DNA of 64,000 nt from Lepiota brunneoincarnata (lineage: Eukaryota; Basidiomycota; Agaricomycetes; Agaricales; Agaricaceae): assembly GCA_023014365.1 (NCBI GenBank), contig JAEBUN010000002.1, positions 3,348,001-3,412,000 of the forward strand, given 5' to 3'. The notes beneath the pieces were generated by a model, which ran no database searches, was not told where the DNA came from, and saw nothing but the letters and a program-made list of their open reading frames with translations. Within the stretch, counting starts at the first letter, position 1; the number at the start of each line of letters is the position of its first letter. Shown piece by piece: positions 21,223 through 32,264 of the stretch. A program made the position numbers and the translations under genes.

Positions 21223-24200
21223 AGCCCATTCCGATTCCACCAGCGATCTATGATGAAGTTTGTGCCATTATAAAAAGAAAGATTAGTGCTGGTGTATATG
21301 AGCCATCGAACTCATCCTATAGATCCAGATGGTTCTGTGTGGTGAAGAAAGATGGGAAAAGTTTGAGACTGGTACACAGCTTGGAACCGCTGAACAAAGT
21401 GACGATAGCGCATTCAGGACTGCCGCTAGCAACGGAAGATTTGGCAATGCACTTCGCAGGCAGAGCTTGCGGAGGCATTCTGGATCTATATGTTGGCTAT
21501 GACGAACGACTGTTAGCTGAGTCATCTCGGGACCTAACAACGTTCCAGATGCCTTTTGGAGTGCTACGCTTAGTGACGTTACCCATGGGATGGACCAATT
21601 CAGTGCCTATATTTCATGAGGATGTAACAGCAATCCTGGCCAGTGAGATACCAGAATACACAATGCCGTACATAGATGATGTACCTATCAGAGGACCCAA
21701 AACTAGATATGAGTTGCCAGATGGCATGGAAGAGACGCTGAAAGAAAACCCAGGGATCTGACGATTTGTATGGGAACACATGCAGACGGTCAATAGGATT
21801 CTACAGAGGATGAAATACATAGGAGGAACCTTCTCTGGGCCCAAGACGACTATCTGCGCTGATGAAATCACCGTAGTGGGTTTTGAATGCTCTTATAAAG
21901 GACGGTTGCCTGCCACAGACACCATTGGGAAGATATTAAGATGGGGGGATTGCAAGAATGTTTCCGAGCTAAGGGGTTTTCTAGGAACAGCTACGCGCTG
22001 CAGGAATCATATCCCGAAGTTCATAGCCATTGCTGCACCTCTATACAAAAAGCTTAAGAAAGGGCAAGAGTTTGAATGGGGAGAAAATGAACGGAAAGCG
22101 CAGCAGGAGCTGAAAGAAGCGATTCAACGCTGTTTCCCGACCAGGAACCCCGAATTCTTGAGTAAACAACCCATAGTAGTAGCCGTGGATACCTCATGGA
22201 GGGCGGTGGGATACTACATATATCAGCGAGATGGAGAAGACGCTAAGCTTATACATTATGTGAAGTTTGGGTCAATATTATTGGACGAGAGACAGCAGAG
22301 GTATTCTCAGCCCAAGCGAGAGCTATGCGGCTTAAGAATGGTGCTGGAACAGGAGAAATATTTATTGTGGGGATCGAGAAATCTAGTAGTGGAAACAGAT
22401 GCGAAGTTTCTCTTTGGGATGTTAAACAACCCAGGAAAACTCCCGAACGCTACTGTAAACCGTTGGGTGGACTTCATTAGATCGTTCCACTTCATGCTAG
22501 TACACAAAGAAGGAAAGACATTTGGGCCGGATGGACTGTCCAGACGACGTTACTATCCCAGTGATGAGACAGCCCGTCGTTTCGACGACGGATCCGAGGA
22601 CGAGGGAGAGGAGTTTGAGTTGATCAAAGAAGATCAGGGGGCTGCAGATCTGTTACCCTTGGAAGCCTTCTCTGATGAGATCGACAGTCACTCTGGCTTC
22701 TACCAGGGTCTGGCGTGTGATGTGTATGATTTTGAGTATGAGCTGGATCAAGCTCGGGAAGAGTACTTGGATGAACAACAGGCTAAGCTTAGGGTTATAG
22801 AAGACCCAGCCTGTCCAGAAAACCATCGACAAGTACTAAGCTTAATGACGGATGTCAGGCTAGTGCCAGATTTCGAAGAGGAAAAGTCAACTGAGATAGA
22901 GGAAGCATATGATGAGTCGCGCAGGACAGATACAGCGCGAATACAGGACAAAAGAATACCCAAAGTCAGGGAATACCTGAAAACAGGGGGCAGTAGCACA
23001 GCTGAAGGCTTGGATGAGCCAGATCTGCATAAGCTTAAGCATATGGTGGAGCATTTCTTCTTGGACGAAGAGGGGAGACTGTATAGGATGAGCCCTAGCG
23101 GTCAGCATCAGCTAGTAGTGGATAAGGAGCAATGTATGTATATGTTGTGAGCCAGCCACGACTTCCTAGGACACAGGGGAATATACGCAACCACTAAGCT
23201 TATAACGCAGAGGTTCTGGTGGCCGGAAGTTGAAGGAGATGTAGCTTGGTATGTGCAATCGTTCCATCTATGCCAGCAATGGCAAAAGGTGATCATCGAG
23301 ACGCCACCAATAGTAATGCCCACACCATTGATATTCCAAGTGCTACATGTGGACACACTACATATGACACCAAGTTCTAATGGGTGTAGTTATATTGTGC
23401 ATGGAAGGTGTGGACTGTCATCCTGGATGGAGGCAAAAGCATTGAGAAAAGAGAACGCCAGTTCGATCACACAGTGGTTATTCGAAGATATCATTTGCCG
23501 ATGGGGCTGTATAGTGAAGATTGTCATGGACAACGGTTCTCCATTTAAGAAAGCTGTTTGGTGGCTGGATGAAAAATATGGGATAAAGGGAGTAACGATA
23601 TCTCCTTACAATTCCAAGGCGAATGGGATTATTGAGTGACCCCACTGGCATGTGCGACAAATGTTGTACAAAGCTACAGATGGAGATGTCAAAAAGTGGT
23701 ATTGGCACCTACCGCACGTTATGTGGGCAGATCAGATCACCATTAGAAAAGGCATGGGGTGTTCCCTGTACTTTTTGGTAACTGGAGCGCACCTGACGCT
23801 ACCTTTGGATGTCAAAGAGGCCACTTGGCTAGTGCAGCTACCGAATAAGTACTTGACCCCGGCCAAGTTGATAGGATATTGAGCTCAGGCTTTAGCAAAA
23901 CATGTTCAGCATGTTGAGGAGATGCGTCAGCGTGTTTCAGACACTAAGCTTAACAAGGCTTGGGAGATGGAACGACAAGCAGCGCATAAGATAAAAGATT
24001 ATCGCTTCGGCCCAGGAGATTTAGTATTAGTGCAAAATACAGCTATAGAGAGCTCAGCAGACAGGAAGATGAAACCCAGGTATCTAGGACCCATGGTGGT
24101 CATATCTAGATCAAAGGGAGGATCTTATATCCTGGCAGAGTTGGACGGTTCTGTATGGCAGAATAAAGTGGCAGCGTTCAGAGTAATTCCCTACTTAGCC

Positions 24201-24461
24201 AGAAAACATATGCCGTTGCTGCTGGAGTTACAAGAGTTGATAGATCTGTTGCCAGAGGGACTGAAGACTCTGGAGGAGACTACTGAGGATGAGCCTAGTG
24301 ACAGATGGGAGCCAGAAGAGTTGGGAGGATGGAAAAAACCTGATATTGTGGACAGAACTATCTACTTATCAAAAGAAAACTATCCTAGGGACTGTAACAG
24401 CGTTAAGCTTAAGCGGGGGAGGGCTTGTTCAAGTTGGAAAGGTTGCGCAAAAGACTTTTGA
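21222..24461 (+). pseudogene. Element B reverse transcriptase, RNase H and integrase
   Basis: One plus frame stays open for 3.2 kb except for four TGA codons (21,759; 23,148; 23,637; 23,880). RT shows LPMGWTNSVPIF and the catalytic YIDD. RNase H shows VAVDTSW and YSQPKRELCGL. Integrase shows HDFLGHRG, then SFHLCQQ, where the first zinc Cys appears to be Phe. DDE residues are in VDTLHM, VMDNGSPF and NGIIE. The C-terminal DNA-binding region follows ([12 protein letters not shown]). The TGAs fall at GI*RFVWEH, ML*ASHDFLGH, IE*PHWHVR and GY*AQALAKH, where Arg (CGA) is the natural residue. The end overlaps the tail of the antisense gene. Confidence 0.85.
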
Positions 24462-25625
24462 GATGGATGCGCTCTTGAATAAGGAATTGGAACCTCTTTA
24501 AGTTAGCTTCGAGCGAGGGAATAGCCTTGATGAAGTCCCGGCTGAGTGAATTGAGGTTGCATTTGACAGACCAAGCATTGTCACTGCAAGATTCGGACTC
24601 ATACTTGTCGCAAGAGTGAGACAGGAGGTTTTGGAGTTCCTGGAGCAAATGAGCTGCCCGGAACAAGTGTCAGAACTGCTAAGCTTAGCGAACAGAAGTG
24701 AGAAATTGCCCGCCGGATAAGCCTGCGAAGGTGCGCTCATCGGAAGCAGACTTGGTACGGGCGCGCTTGGCAGTATTGGTGCTGGCTTTGGCTAGAACCT
24801 GTTCAGCCTGGACATAACAGCAGTGTTCAGTGTTCATATTGGGAACTTGACAATAGGGAAGAAGACGGATGGTGCCTTTAGACGATGAGGACTTTTTGAT
24901 GGTCTCCTAAAGAGGGAGGAAGTCAGAATCAGTGGTTGGGGGGAGTGGAGCTGGCGCACCATGGCAGAAGTAGACAAACGACGCTTGCGATAAGGCGGAA
25001 CTACACAAACCTCTTTGACGATAGCTTGAGAGACCTCCTTGTTGACCATCATGTCCTGAAGGCGAGCGATGATCTCAGCCAATGTAATAGGTTGAGAAGC
25101 AGCTAGATTACCATGTCAGCACCAGTTGCTCGGGAGTTGGAGGCACTGTTCATACTCTCTGCAGGCTCGGTATCAGTGTCTACCACAACAGCAGCAGAGA
25201 CAGGGGCCTTGCAACCCTTCTGAGGCTAAGCTTATACATGAGAAGACGATTAGAGCCAAGATTAATGTGGCTACAGCACTCAGAGAGCGCCTTATAGATT
25301 GTGGGCATCTCATAAGATGAATGGTAGTTGTTTTGGTAAATTTTGTAGAGCTTGCGAATACGGAAGACGTAGTCCTGGTTGACATGAAGCTTGATAGCCT
25401 CGTTATCCTCCAATAATGCTTCAATATAAGCAGACTAGAAATGATTGAGGAATGGCAAGAGAAGCATGGAAAGAATAGACATACCCCAGGGGTGTCGAAC
25501 GCAAGGAGAGCCTTCTCGACAAGGGGACGAGCAACTTGACCGTTTAGCAGGCGCTGAAGACAACCTTTGGCGTTGCTGATGAGATCGTCAAGCTCAACTT
25601 GAAGGTTGGGGATAGACAAAGCCAT
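24409..25625 (-). pseudogene. Antisense gene 2 of element B, unknown helical protein
   Basis: Starts ATGGCTTTG at 25,625. Exon 1 (25,485-25,625) encodes MALSIPNLQVELDDLISNAK onward. A GT-AG intron of 50 bp (25,435-25,484) joins it to SAYIEALLEDNEAIKLH and FRIRKLYKIYQNNYHSSYEM. Further coding-like pieces follow (LAEIIARLQDMMVNKEVSQA; LAKASTNTAKRARTKSASDE), ending [11 protein letters not shown] at 24,409. The predicted protein is alpha-helical with a basic KRARTK stretch. I recognise no family. Frame breaks near 25,180 and 24,690 show decay. It converges on pol and overlaps its last codons. Confidence 0.5.
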
Positions 25626-25739
25626 TTTCTTACGAAAAATGTCTGCTAGAATGAGGCATCGCTCCCTCACTTTTATAAGAAAAGGCTGGGGGCAGTGATG
25701 ACGAATCATGACGAGGGGATGAAAAGCACCCTCCACCCT

Positions 25740-26311
25740 AAGCTTATGACCTAAGAGGCCTAGGAAACCTGTAATCTTGAGTAGCCAGCCTTCGACAGAC
25801 TAGCTGAACCACAGTTGCCTTATTAGGTAACATGTCGCCAGGGTCTCGCAGTTATCAGTGTGCACAGGGATTCTGATGGAACGGTGAGGGCACTGATTTC
25901 AATTTGGCTAGGGGGAGATGGGCCCCAAGTGGCACAAGTGGCGCTTCAGTTTTGTTTGACGTGACCTTTTTTGTGGCGAACACCGTGTACAGGCTGGTTC
26001 GGGTCCAGGCTTGTAAGAAAACCAGAATGGATGACCGGGTCACTACGCATTGCAGGTCACGGCGCACTGAGATGTCAATAAACATCACTGATAGATCAAA
26101 GAGGCATATAATGAGTATATAAGTGACTGGCAACCTAAACTAGCTTAGGAGTCTCCCAGGAGGTCTTTAGCTTAGCTTTAGGAGATGACAAGAAAGTCAG
26201 AAACAGTTTAGCTTAACTCAGTAGGAGACAAGGAACAACAAGATGACTATTGGGATGTATATACATGACAAGATTATATACTACATCCAAGAAGTAAACT
26301 AGGCACAGAGA
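25740..26311. promoter_or_regulatory. Spacer between the two antisense genes with a second purine-tract-like sequence
   Basis: CAATTTGGCTAGGGGGAGATG near 25,893-25,913 nearly repeats the tract before the 3' LTR (28,657-28,678). It may be a second plus-strand primer or mark an old LTR border. The rest is AT-rich with repeated TTTAGCTTA pieces (26,167-26,216) and probably holds the promoter of antisense gene 2. Confidence 0.4.
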
Positions 26312-28349
26312 TCACTCAAGGTCTTCTAGAACAGACTCCGGATCCTGAGTCATCGGGAAAGCAAGGAAGAGAAGTGATTTGAGCTCCTCGAATTCCTCGT
26401 ATGTTGGGACCCCCGGAAAGTTGTTGGTGAACTCAAAGAACGCCCTGGACGTCTTCAAGGGAGTTGGCCATACCCATCTCTACAAAAGCCACATCATTAC
26501 CGTCCAAGGCAGTCCTGGTAGCTTGCATCTCCTGGACAAATTGGTAAACTACACAGGTGGTGGTGAAACGCTGAAGCCTCGTAAGCAACGCGGTTTGCCT
26601 CCAGGCTGACCAAGCTAGAGGACACAACACTGCACGAACGCGGCCAGATCTAGAAAAATAAAGAGAATAAGAAAAGGGAAAAATAGTGAACAGAGAAACT
26701 TACGGTATTCACTGGTCAGTGAGGATGTGACCAAGGCGTTCGCAACGCCGGCCGAAACCCAGGGATGGTCCACAAAGGTACAAGGGTAGTTGTACAAGTC
26801 ACAGCTGTGACACTTCTTACCCTTGCCCAGAGGCTTGCACTCCAACTTACGAGCAGCGCAAGAAGGACACCGAGACCGAGGTGGCATGTACTGGAGCAGA
26901 TGTCAAAGCCGTCAGTAAGGAACCACGAGAAAACTTGGAGAACATACCGAAAGCTGGCTAGCTGCCAGCAGCCTAGGAAAGTCCTCACAAAAGAGCGGGA
27001 CTGGGTGCCGGTATCCATGGTCCCGAATAATTTTGGCCTCAGAGCGCCGAACGCAAGCTCGGGGAACGTATTTCTTCGTCCACATGTTGGAACTCTTCTT
27101 GGACGAAAAGGATGCGCTTGTTGACGATGACGGGCCAGCATGAGGGGACTCTTGAGGGATCTCCGGAACCACCAGGCTAGGCAAACGAGAAAGGATGGGG
27201 GTTGGAGAAGCTAAGAACACGTCTTGAAAAACAAAAGTCGGTTCTTGAGGGGCAGGCGAAGGCTCCAGAAGGAGCTCCAAATCTGGAGAAGGAGAAATCT
27301 CCACGGCGCTTGCGGGAGACTCGACTGGAGCACCAGCTAAGTGAGGTGGTGATGGTGTTGGGCACCTAGGCAAAGCCAGCACATGTTGCCCATCCAGAGA
27401 CGAGGACCAGCTAAAGATTTTAAAGAGGTCGGCTTGAGAGACCTCAGGGACTGGAGAACGCGATGGCAAGTTTGAATTTGCCAAGAATAGAGGCGTAGGG
27501 GGCAGCATCGATGGTTTTGCCTTCTGTTTGCCTTTAAGGGCAGCTGGGATATGCGCTAAAGCGGAAGTTAGCAGAAAGGACAAATATACCTTGTAAAAGA
27601 CTAAGCTTACGCGTTGAAACAGTCGAAGAGGCTACGGGAGAGGAGGGGCGGTTTGTTGAAGGGCCCGGCACCTCTGAACCTGATGCAATACCCAGGGGAG
27701 GGAGCACCAGCGAGCCTTCACCATCAAGGGAGCGCAGAGAGACGGCAAGAGGGGGCAGTGACATTAAACTTGACAAGGCCTCTGTGGACAATCCACCAGA
27801 GGGCCCGCCAATGGGGGATACCTGATGAGGGTTCTGCGGAAAATCTGGCAGAGCGCTCGTCGGTTGGATTGCACAACGACGCGATGGAAATCACACGTCT
27901 TGGCACTGGAGCGGACAAGGGAGAGGCCGGTGGAGGAGTTGGTGCATGAGGCGGAGAGTACGGTGGAGGAGGGGTCCTTGCCACACCCACCTGACGATTT
28001 CTGCAAGCTCCTCGAGCTCCTCGCCCTCCTCTAGCTCTCCTAGTACGCAGGTGCTGGTGGTTCCCATTGAGGTAGGAGGTTGCGATGCGCCGGGAGGCGA
28101 ATAGTGAGACCTAAAAGTAGAGAAAACATAAGTAAAGACAACGAGAACAGGGGAAAACACGACTTACGTTGCGCAATCAATGATGAAGGCGCGCCTTGGG
28201 AAGCCATTGAGGCATTGCTCGGCCCAGGGTAGCCTGAAAACAGTGTTAAGAAAACAGAGAAAACTGTAACTCAAACTCTACTTACTGGAAGAAGAGTCCG
28301 AGTCCTCCTCGTAGTGAGCACGTTTGCTGCTGCGCGTGTTTCTGTCCAT
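26312..28349 (-). pseudogene. Antisense gene 1 of element B, Zn2Cys6-like protein
   Basis: Starts at 28,349 (MDRNTRSSKRAHYEEDSDSS) with exons 28,286-28,349, 28,168-28,233 and onward, all with GT-AG introns. A Pro/Ser-rich middle (26,950-27,990) leads through an in-frame intron to the cysteine module RCPSCAARKLECKPLGKGKK plus CHSCDLYNYPC. The spacing is C-x2-C-x6-C-x8-C-x2-C-x6-C, exactly that of a Zn(II)2Cys6 cluster. A helical tail follows (VVYQFVQEMQATRTALDGND), ending SVLEDLE at 26,312. Zn2Cys6 proteins are fungal DNA-binding regulators. The module here sits late in the protein, unlike most regulators. Frame breaks near 28,040 and 26,435 suggest decay. Whether it binds DNA is inference. 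Confidence 0.55.
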
Positions 28350-28656
28350 TGTTGATAGAAGTGGGCATTGAAAAGTGAATATGCAAGCAGGATAGACAAG
28401 TAAGAAGTGAGAGGGAGAACAAAGGAGATGAAATGAGACCTTGGGACATTTAAAAGACCCAATAATGAGATAAAAATTTAAGCTATAGCAACAAGAAGTT
28501 GATCTATACATTTAAACTCAGTGACATGACATCATTCTGAAATAAGCTTAGCGAAAGTGCGCTACCCTCGAAGCTGGTGAACGTTCTAGACCATAGAGCG
28601 CGTCAGAGAGACTCAGATACTGCGAATTTGAAGGAGATAATGACTGAGGACAGTCA

Positions 28657-28676
28657 GCAATTTGGTTAGGGGGAGA
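28657..28676 (+). other. Polypurine tract of element B
   Basis: CAATTTGGTTAGGGGGAGA ends directly at the TG of the 3' LTR, the place where plus-strand DNA synthesis is primed. Confidence 0.6.
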
Positions 28677-29924
28677 TGATACACCGATTTCACGCCTATA
28701 CATGAATTCCATACTCCGGAACGATTCTCTACATAGAATCATTGGCTATATCATTAAAGAACTCTATAGAGGATTGGTACTATATCCCATAGTAGCCAGT
28801 TCAACTGAACTGAGGATATTCGAGCCTTGGAAGTGTTCAAACCAGCTCATTATCACTAAGCTTAGTGAACCAAGCTATCAGAACGCTCTCCAGGAGGGAT
28901 TCAGGACTCTACATAGCCTATCGAGTATACCCCAGTCACATCAAGGGACCTTATGAGCAGTTTTCTGATGAACCTGAATGCATCTGAACATAAAAGAATG
29001 TACCTAGCGGCTGTCACAGGCGTATTACATCTATAGTGAGTTCAATAATGATGACCGGACCACGGAACAGGAACGTCCAACGTTCGGGAGGCAATACCCG
29101 ATGCCCAAAACCCTAGAAATATCAAAGACTCCTAATTAACGAGTGCTTTGTGGGTCCCGGAACTTTGGCATACTGCTTAACTGAGATTAATTACAACGGA
29201 TCAAGGGATTGTCCATCCGCTATACATTCCAATCATAATTGATCCAGAAACTTAATGTGCTTGTGTGGACGCAGAATAATGCAGATGAGCATGGAACACA
29301 TCTGGCTGGATTGCCATTCGTTAATCAGAGAAAAACCCATAACCCAGGGTGAGGTAGAAATGCTGCCGAACCTTCCAAAATGTTCTATAGTGCCTGTAAC
29401 AATTAAGCTTTTTGTTTTCTATTTCATATTTACTATCTCTCGTATGTATCTAAACAATATAAATACGGTCGCACTTGTTCGTGGAGAAGGGAGAGGTCTC
29501 ACCCCCACTTCCACACACAAGTCTGTGAGCCGTGATCAAGAACGGTTTCAGAGGGCTATTTAGTGTGCGTCATTAAGTGTGATTTCTTTGGTCGTCGACC
29601 AACCCAGAGACAGAGACAGAGACCAGAGTTCAGAGACCAGAGACCAGAGACCAGAGACCCAGCGCTTTGAATTGACAGGGATTGTCCTTTCATTATGCAC
29701 TGTACAGGCTAAGATAACTTCAACGGCTGTTCGTTAACCTCTAAAAACACTACTCTCTTGAATTTTGCTGTCAGAACGCACCCCCAGAACACCCTAAAAG
29801 ACGAAACTGTTCTTTATCTATCTCATTCCACTTGTATTAGCTTAAGCTTATCGAATTGCGGCTAAGCTTAGTGAAAACAAGCCCACTATCTATATTAAAA
29901 CCTACAAAAGTTTCTATCTTTTCA
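28677..29924 (+). repeat. Element B 3' LTR
   Basis: 1,248 bp, same ends and internal landmarks as the 5' LTR: three TAAGCTTA sites at 28,857, 29,843 and 29,863, and the CAGAGAC array near 29,603-29,660. The small number of differences by eye suggests element B is the youngest LTR insertion here. Confidence 0.9.
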
Positions 29925-31503
29925 GCAAGGAGGATTGGTTCGCATTCCTGGGAAGCTTCTAGCTGGTGGTGGTTGAGGGCATTTACTGACCCAATGATCT
30001 TTAGCTCCACATCGGAAGCATTCTTGATTTTGATATGATTTCATTTGTTGTCCTGGTGACAACAGCATCTAACTCCAACAGTTCTTGTGCGGAGTCTTCT
30101 TCAGCATATTCCGGTTGTGGAATTTCAGGATAAGGATCTTTGAATCCTTCTTCCATTGCGACATGGTCTATTTCCATGGCATGTGGGTCTCGTGGGGTAA
30201 AACATGGAGCATTACTCCTTTGATAGAATTGTGCATAGGGCACGTTGTTGTTTGGATGGTTTGGTCCGCGGTTGGGTTGATACTGGTTTCTTTGGGGAAA
30301 TGTGTTTTTAGGGGTGCCATAGAGGGCATTGATTTGGTGGAAGTTGTTGTCAAGTTTATTGGCTCGGGTGTACCAAGCGGCGATAGTTGTCGGAGGATTT
30401 TCCGATTTGTCAATCTTCATGGCAATGCAGCGGTTGATTGCCTTGCGGTATAGATTGATCAGGGTGCGATCTTCATTTAGTCCAGATTGACAGACAAGTT
30501 CTTTGAACTGAGTATTGAATTCAGTCATTGGTTTGCCTGCTTGGTGCAGGGTTTGAAGTCTGGTGTGTGCGTACGCATGTTCGTCTGCCAGGGTGAAGTC
30601 AGCTCTGAGCCGGGCAGTGAAGTTGTCCCATGACTCCATGGCTATGGGTTGCCCTTGTTGAGTTTGGGCATTTCTCTTGTGGAGGTATTGTCTGGCCCAG
30701 GCTCAGGCATCTCCTGATTGCATTGTCGAAAGGACAAATAGAGTCCTAGCAAGATCAGTGTTGTAAGTGGTCGTGTTGGCAAGCACGTAAATTTCGCATT
30801 GGAAGATCCAATCTTCAAACAGTCTTCTAGTTCCATCAAAGGCGATGGGTTTGAGGAGTCCTAACTCCTTTGGGGTAGGTGCGGCAGCCATTATTTGTAA
30901 TTGTCCAGGTGGTGGTGGTGGTGGCGGTGACGGTGGTTGTGTTGGTCGTAGAGGGGGAGCCGGTAGGGCTAAGGGTACTGTTGGTGCGGGTAATGTGGGT
31001 GGTTGTGGATCGGAATCCGATTGGTTGTCATCTGTTATATAGACGTTGGAGTCGTTATCTGCTGGGGGAGTTCTTCCCTGATTTACTGTGTATTTGTGGC
31101 ATGTGAGTAAGTTTTCTTCCGATTTGGAAAGCTCTCTTGGTTGCTTAAGGGCGTATTCAAGTCTTTGAAGTTCATAGTCATTTAATGGGTTGACTTTAGC
31201 ACAGTATTCTTCAGCTTGTTTGCGTCTTCTTTCTTCTTGTTTGTAGTGTTCCTTTAATTCTCTTTCGTGTTGTATTCTTTGTCAGTTCTGCTAGTTCGTC
31301 AGCAAAACTTGTTCTTGTACAGTGTTGATGTACTTGGAGTGGGTGAGTCGAATGGAGATGGAGGGTAGAATGGGGATGGTGTTTGAGTGGGAATAGGATT
31401 TCTTCTGGGATCCTGGGTTTTGGGTTCCTGATCCTGAGATTCTACTTCTCAATTTGGGAGGAGGTGATGGAGTTTCTCAGGCTGAGAACTTCTTTGGAGG
31501 CAT
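29925..31503 (-). pseudogene. Element A gag
   Basis: Begins near ATG 31,503 (MPPKKFSA*ETPSPPP). It contains a charged region, a Pro-rich stretch, then MAAAPTPKELGLLKPIAFDG and the capsid domain at 30,001-30,639 (MESWDNFTARLRADFTLAD). This is the Retrotrans_gag type that builds the particle. In-frame TGA codons in SA*ETP and GDA*AWARQ stand where Trp fits. The C-terminal end continues to 29,925, where element B interrupts it before the protease at 16,180. Confidence 0.75.
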
Positions 31504-31874
31504 GGTGGCAGTTATCTAGCAATCAATTATCGCTAGAAGGATGAAAAATTGTGTTGCGATGATGGATATTCCTGAGTACAGGTTCCACGATCTGACAACG
31601 CAGCAGTGACAAGGGCACGTGATACGTTCGAGTTCTAAGGTGATGATTTGGTAGGCGATGAGGGTGGCGGTGGAAGTGAAGACAAAATGAGTAGGTAAGC
31701 CAGATCTTCTGGCAGGGAGAGGTTGAAGGACTGTAGCAATGGCTACACAGAGAGGCGGTTTTCTTTCGCATGTCATTTTGAACAACCAGGGTACCTTGAC
31801 GTGTTCAGTACATCAGCAGAGCAGAGCAGAGTGGAGGGCGAGCAAGAGATAAGCAGCAGAGTATCTTAGTGTTT

Positions 31875-32264
31875 TGTTACCCGGGTTAGGGGTTCGCTCT
31901 TGAGTAGCACGGGGTTTGACACAGGATGTCTATACAGACTTGGTCCTGTCCTACTGGGCATGACTTAGAGATGACGGAGCACTATAGTCCAGCCGGTTTA
32001 AGGGCAAAGAGGTATAGGAGGCAAGAACTGTATAACACTAAGATAAGGATACAAAGGTATTGTACTGTATCCTTATATACTTCTAAGTGTGGCTGTACTC
32101 CTACTATAATAGTTCAGGACCAGAGTAACTATGAGTCAGAGATAAGAAAACATGAGGTGCATACTAAGAATAGTCCTTCTGATGTACACTACTGATGGTT
32201 TCATAGTGACATGGGAATGTAAACTAAAAGTAACCTGTCCTTCTGATGAGGTTTCTGATAACAT
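31875..32264 (-). repeat. Element A LTR, right (5')
   Basis: 390 bp, partner of 10,309-10,696. The 5-mer after it, TAGGG, pairs with CAGGG at 10,304-10,308. Confidence 0.9.

Larger units (their letters stand above)
16181..29924 (+). mobile_element. Element B: large Ty3-type retrotransposon with antisense genes, inserted in element A
   Basis: LTRs of 1,246 and 1,248 bp (16,181-17,426 and 28,677-29,924) start TGA and end TTTTCA. A primer-binding-type TGGAGCCCACCGTGAGG begins two bases after the 5' LTR. A purine tract AGGGGGAGA abuts the 3' LTR. The order is gag, protease, RT, RNase H, integrase on plus, then about 4.2 kb holding two spliced genes on minus. At 13.7 kb it is far larger than a normal Ty3 element. 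TAAGCTTA occurs 24 times across it. The target duplication is unclear: 4-mers GCGA (left) and GCAA (right) differ by one G to A change. Confidence 0.9.
10309..32264 (-). mobile_element. Element A: chromovirus-type Ty3 retrotransposon inserted in the copia element
   Basis: LTRs of 388 and 390 bp begin TGTTAC and end GATAACA (10,309-10,696 and 31,875-32,264). The flanking 5-mers are CAGGG and TAGGG, a target duplication with one C to T change. The element reads on the minus strand in the order gag, protease, reverse transcriptase, RNase H, integrase, chromodomain, and an extra zinc-knuckle ORF. Element B splits it between gag and protease. Without element B it is about 8.2 kb. Chromodomains direct integration to marked chromatin in this group. 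Confidence 0.9.

Noticed and set aside
17993..24461. UGA read as an amino acid in element B
   Set aside because: The TGA positions match CGA and TGG codons, sit beside true frameshifts and damaged zinc residues, and the same change hits other elements. Decay explains it more simply. Kept only as a testable alternative.
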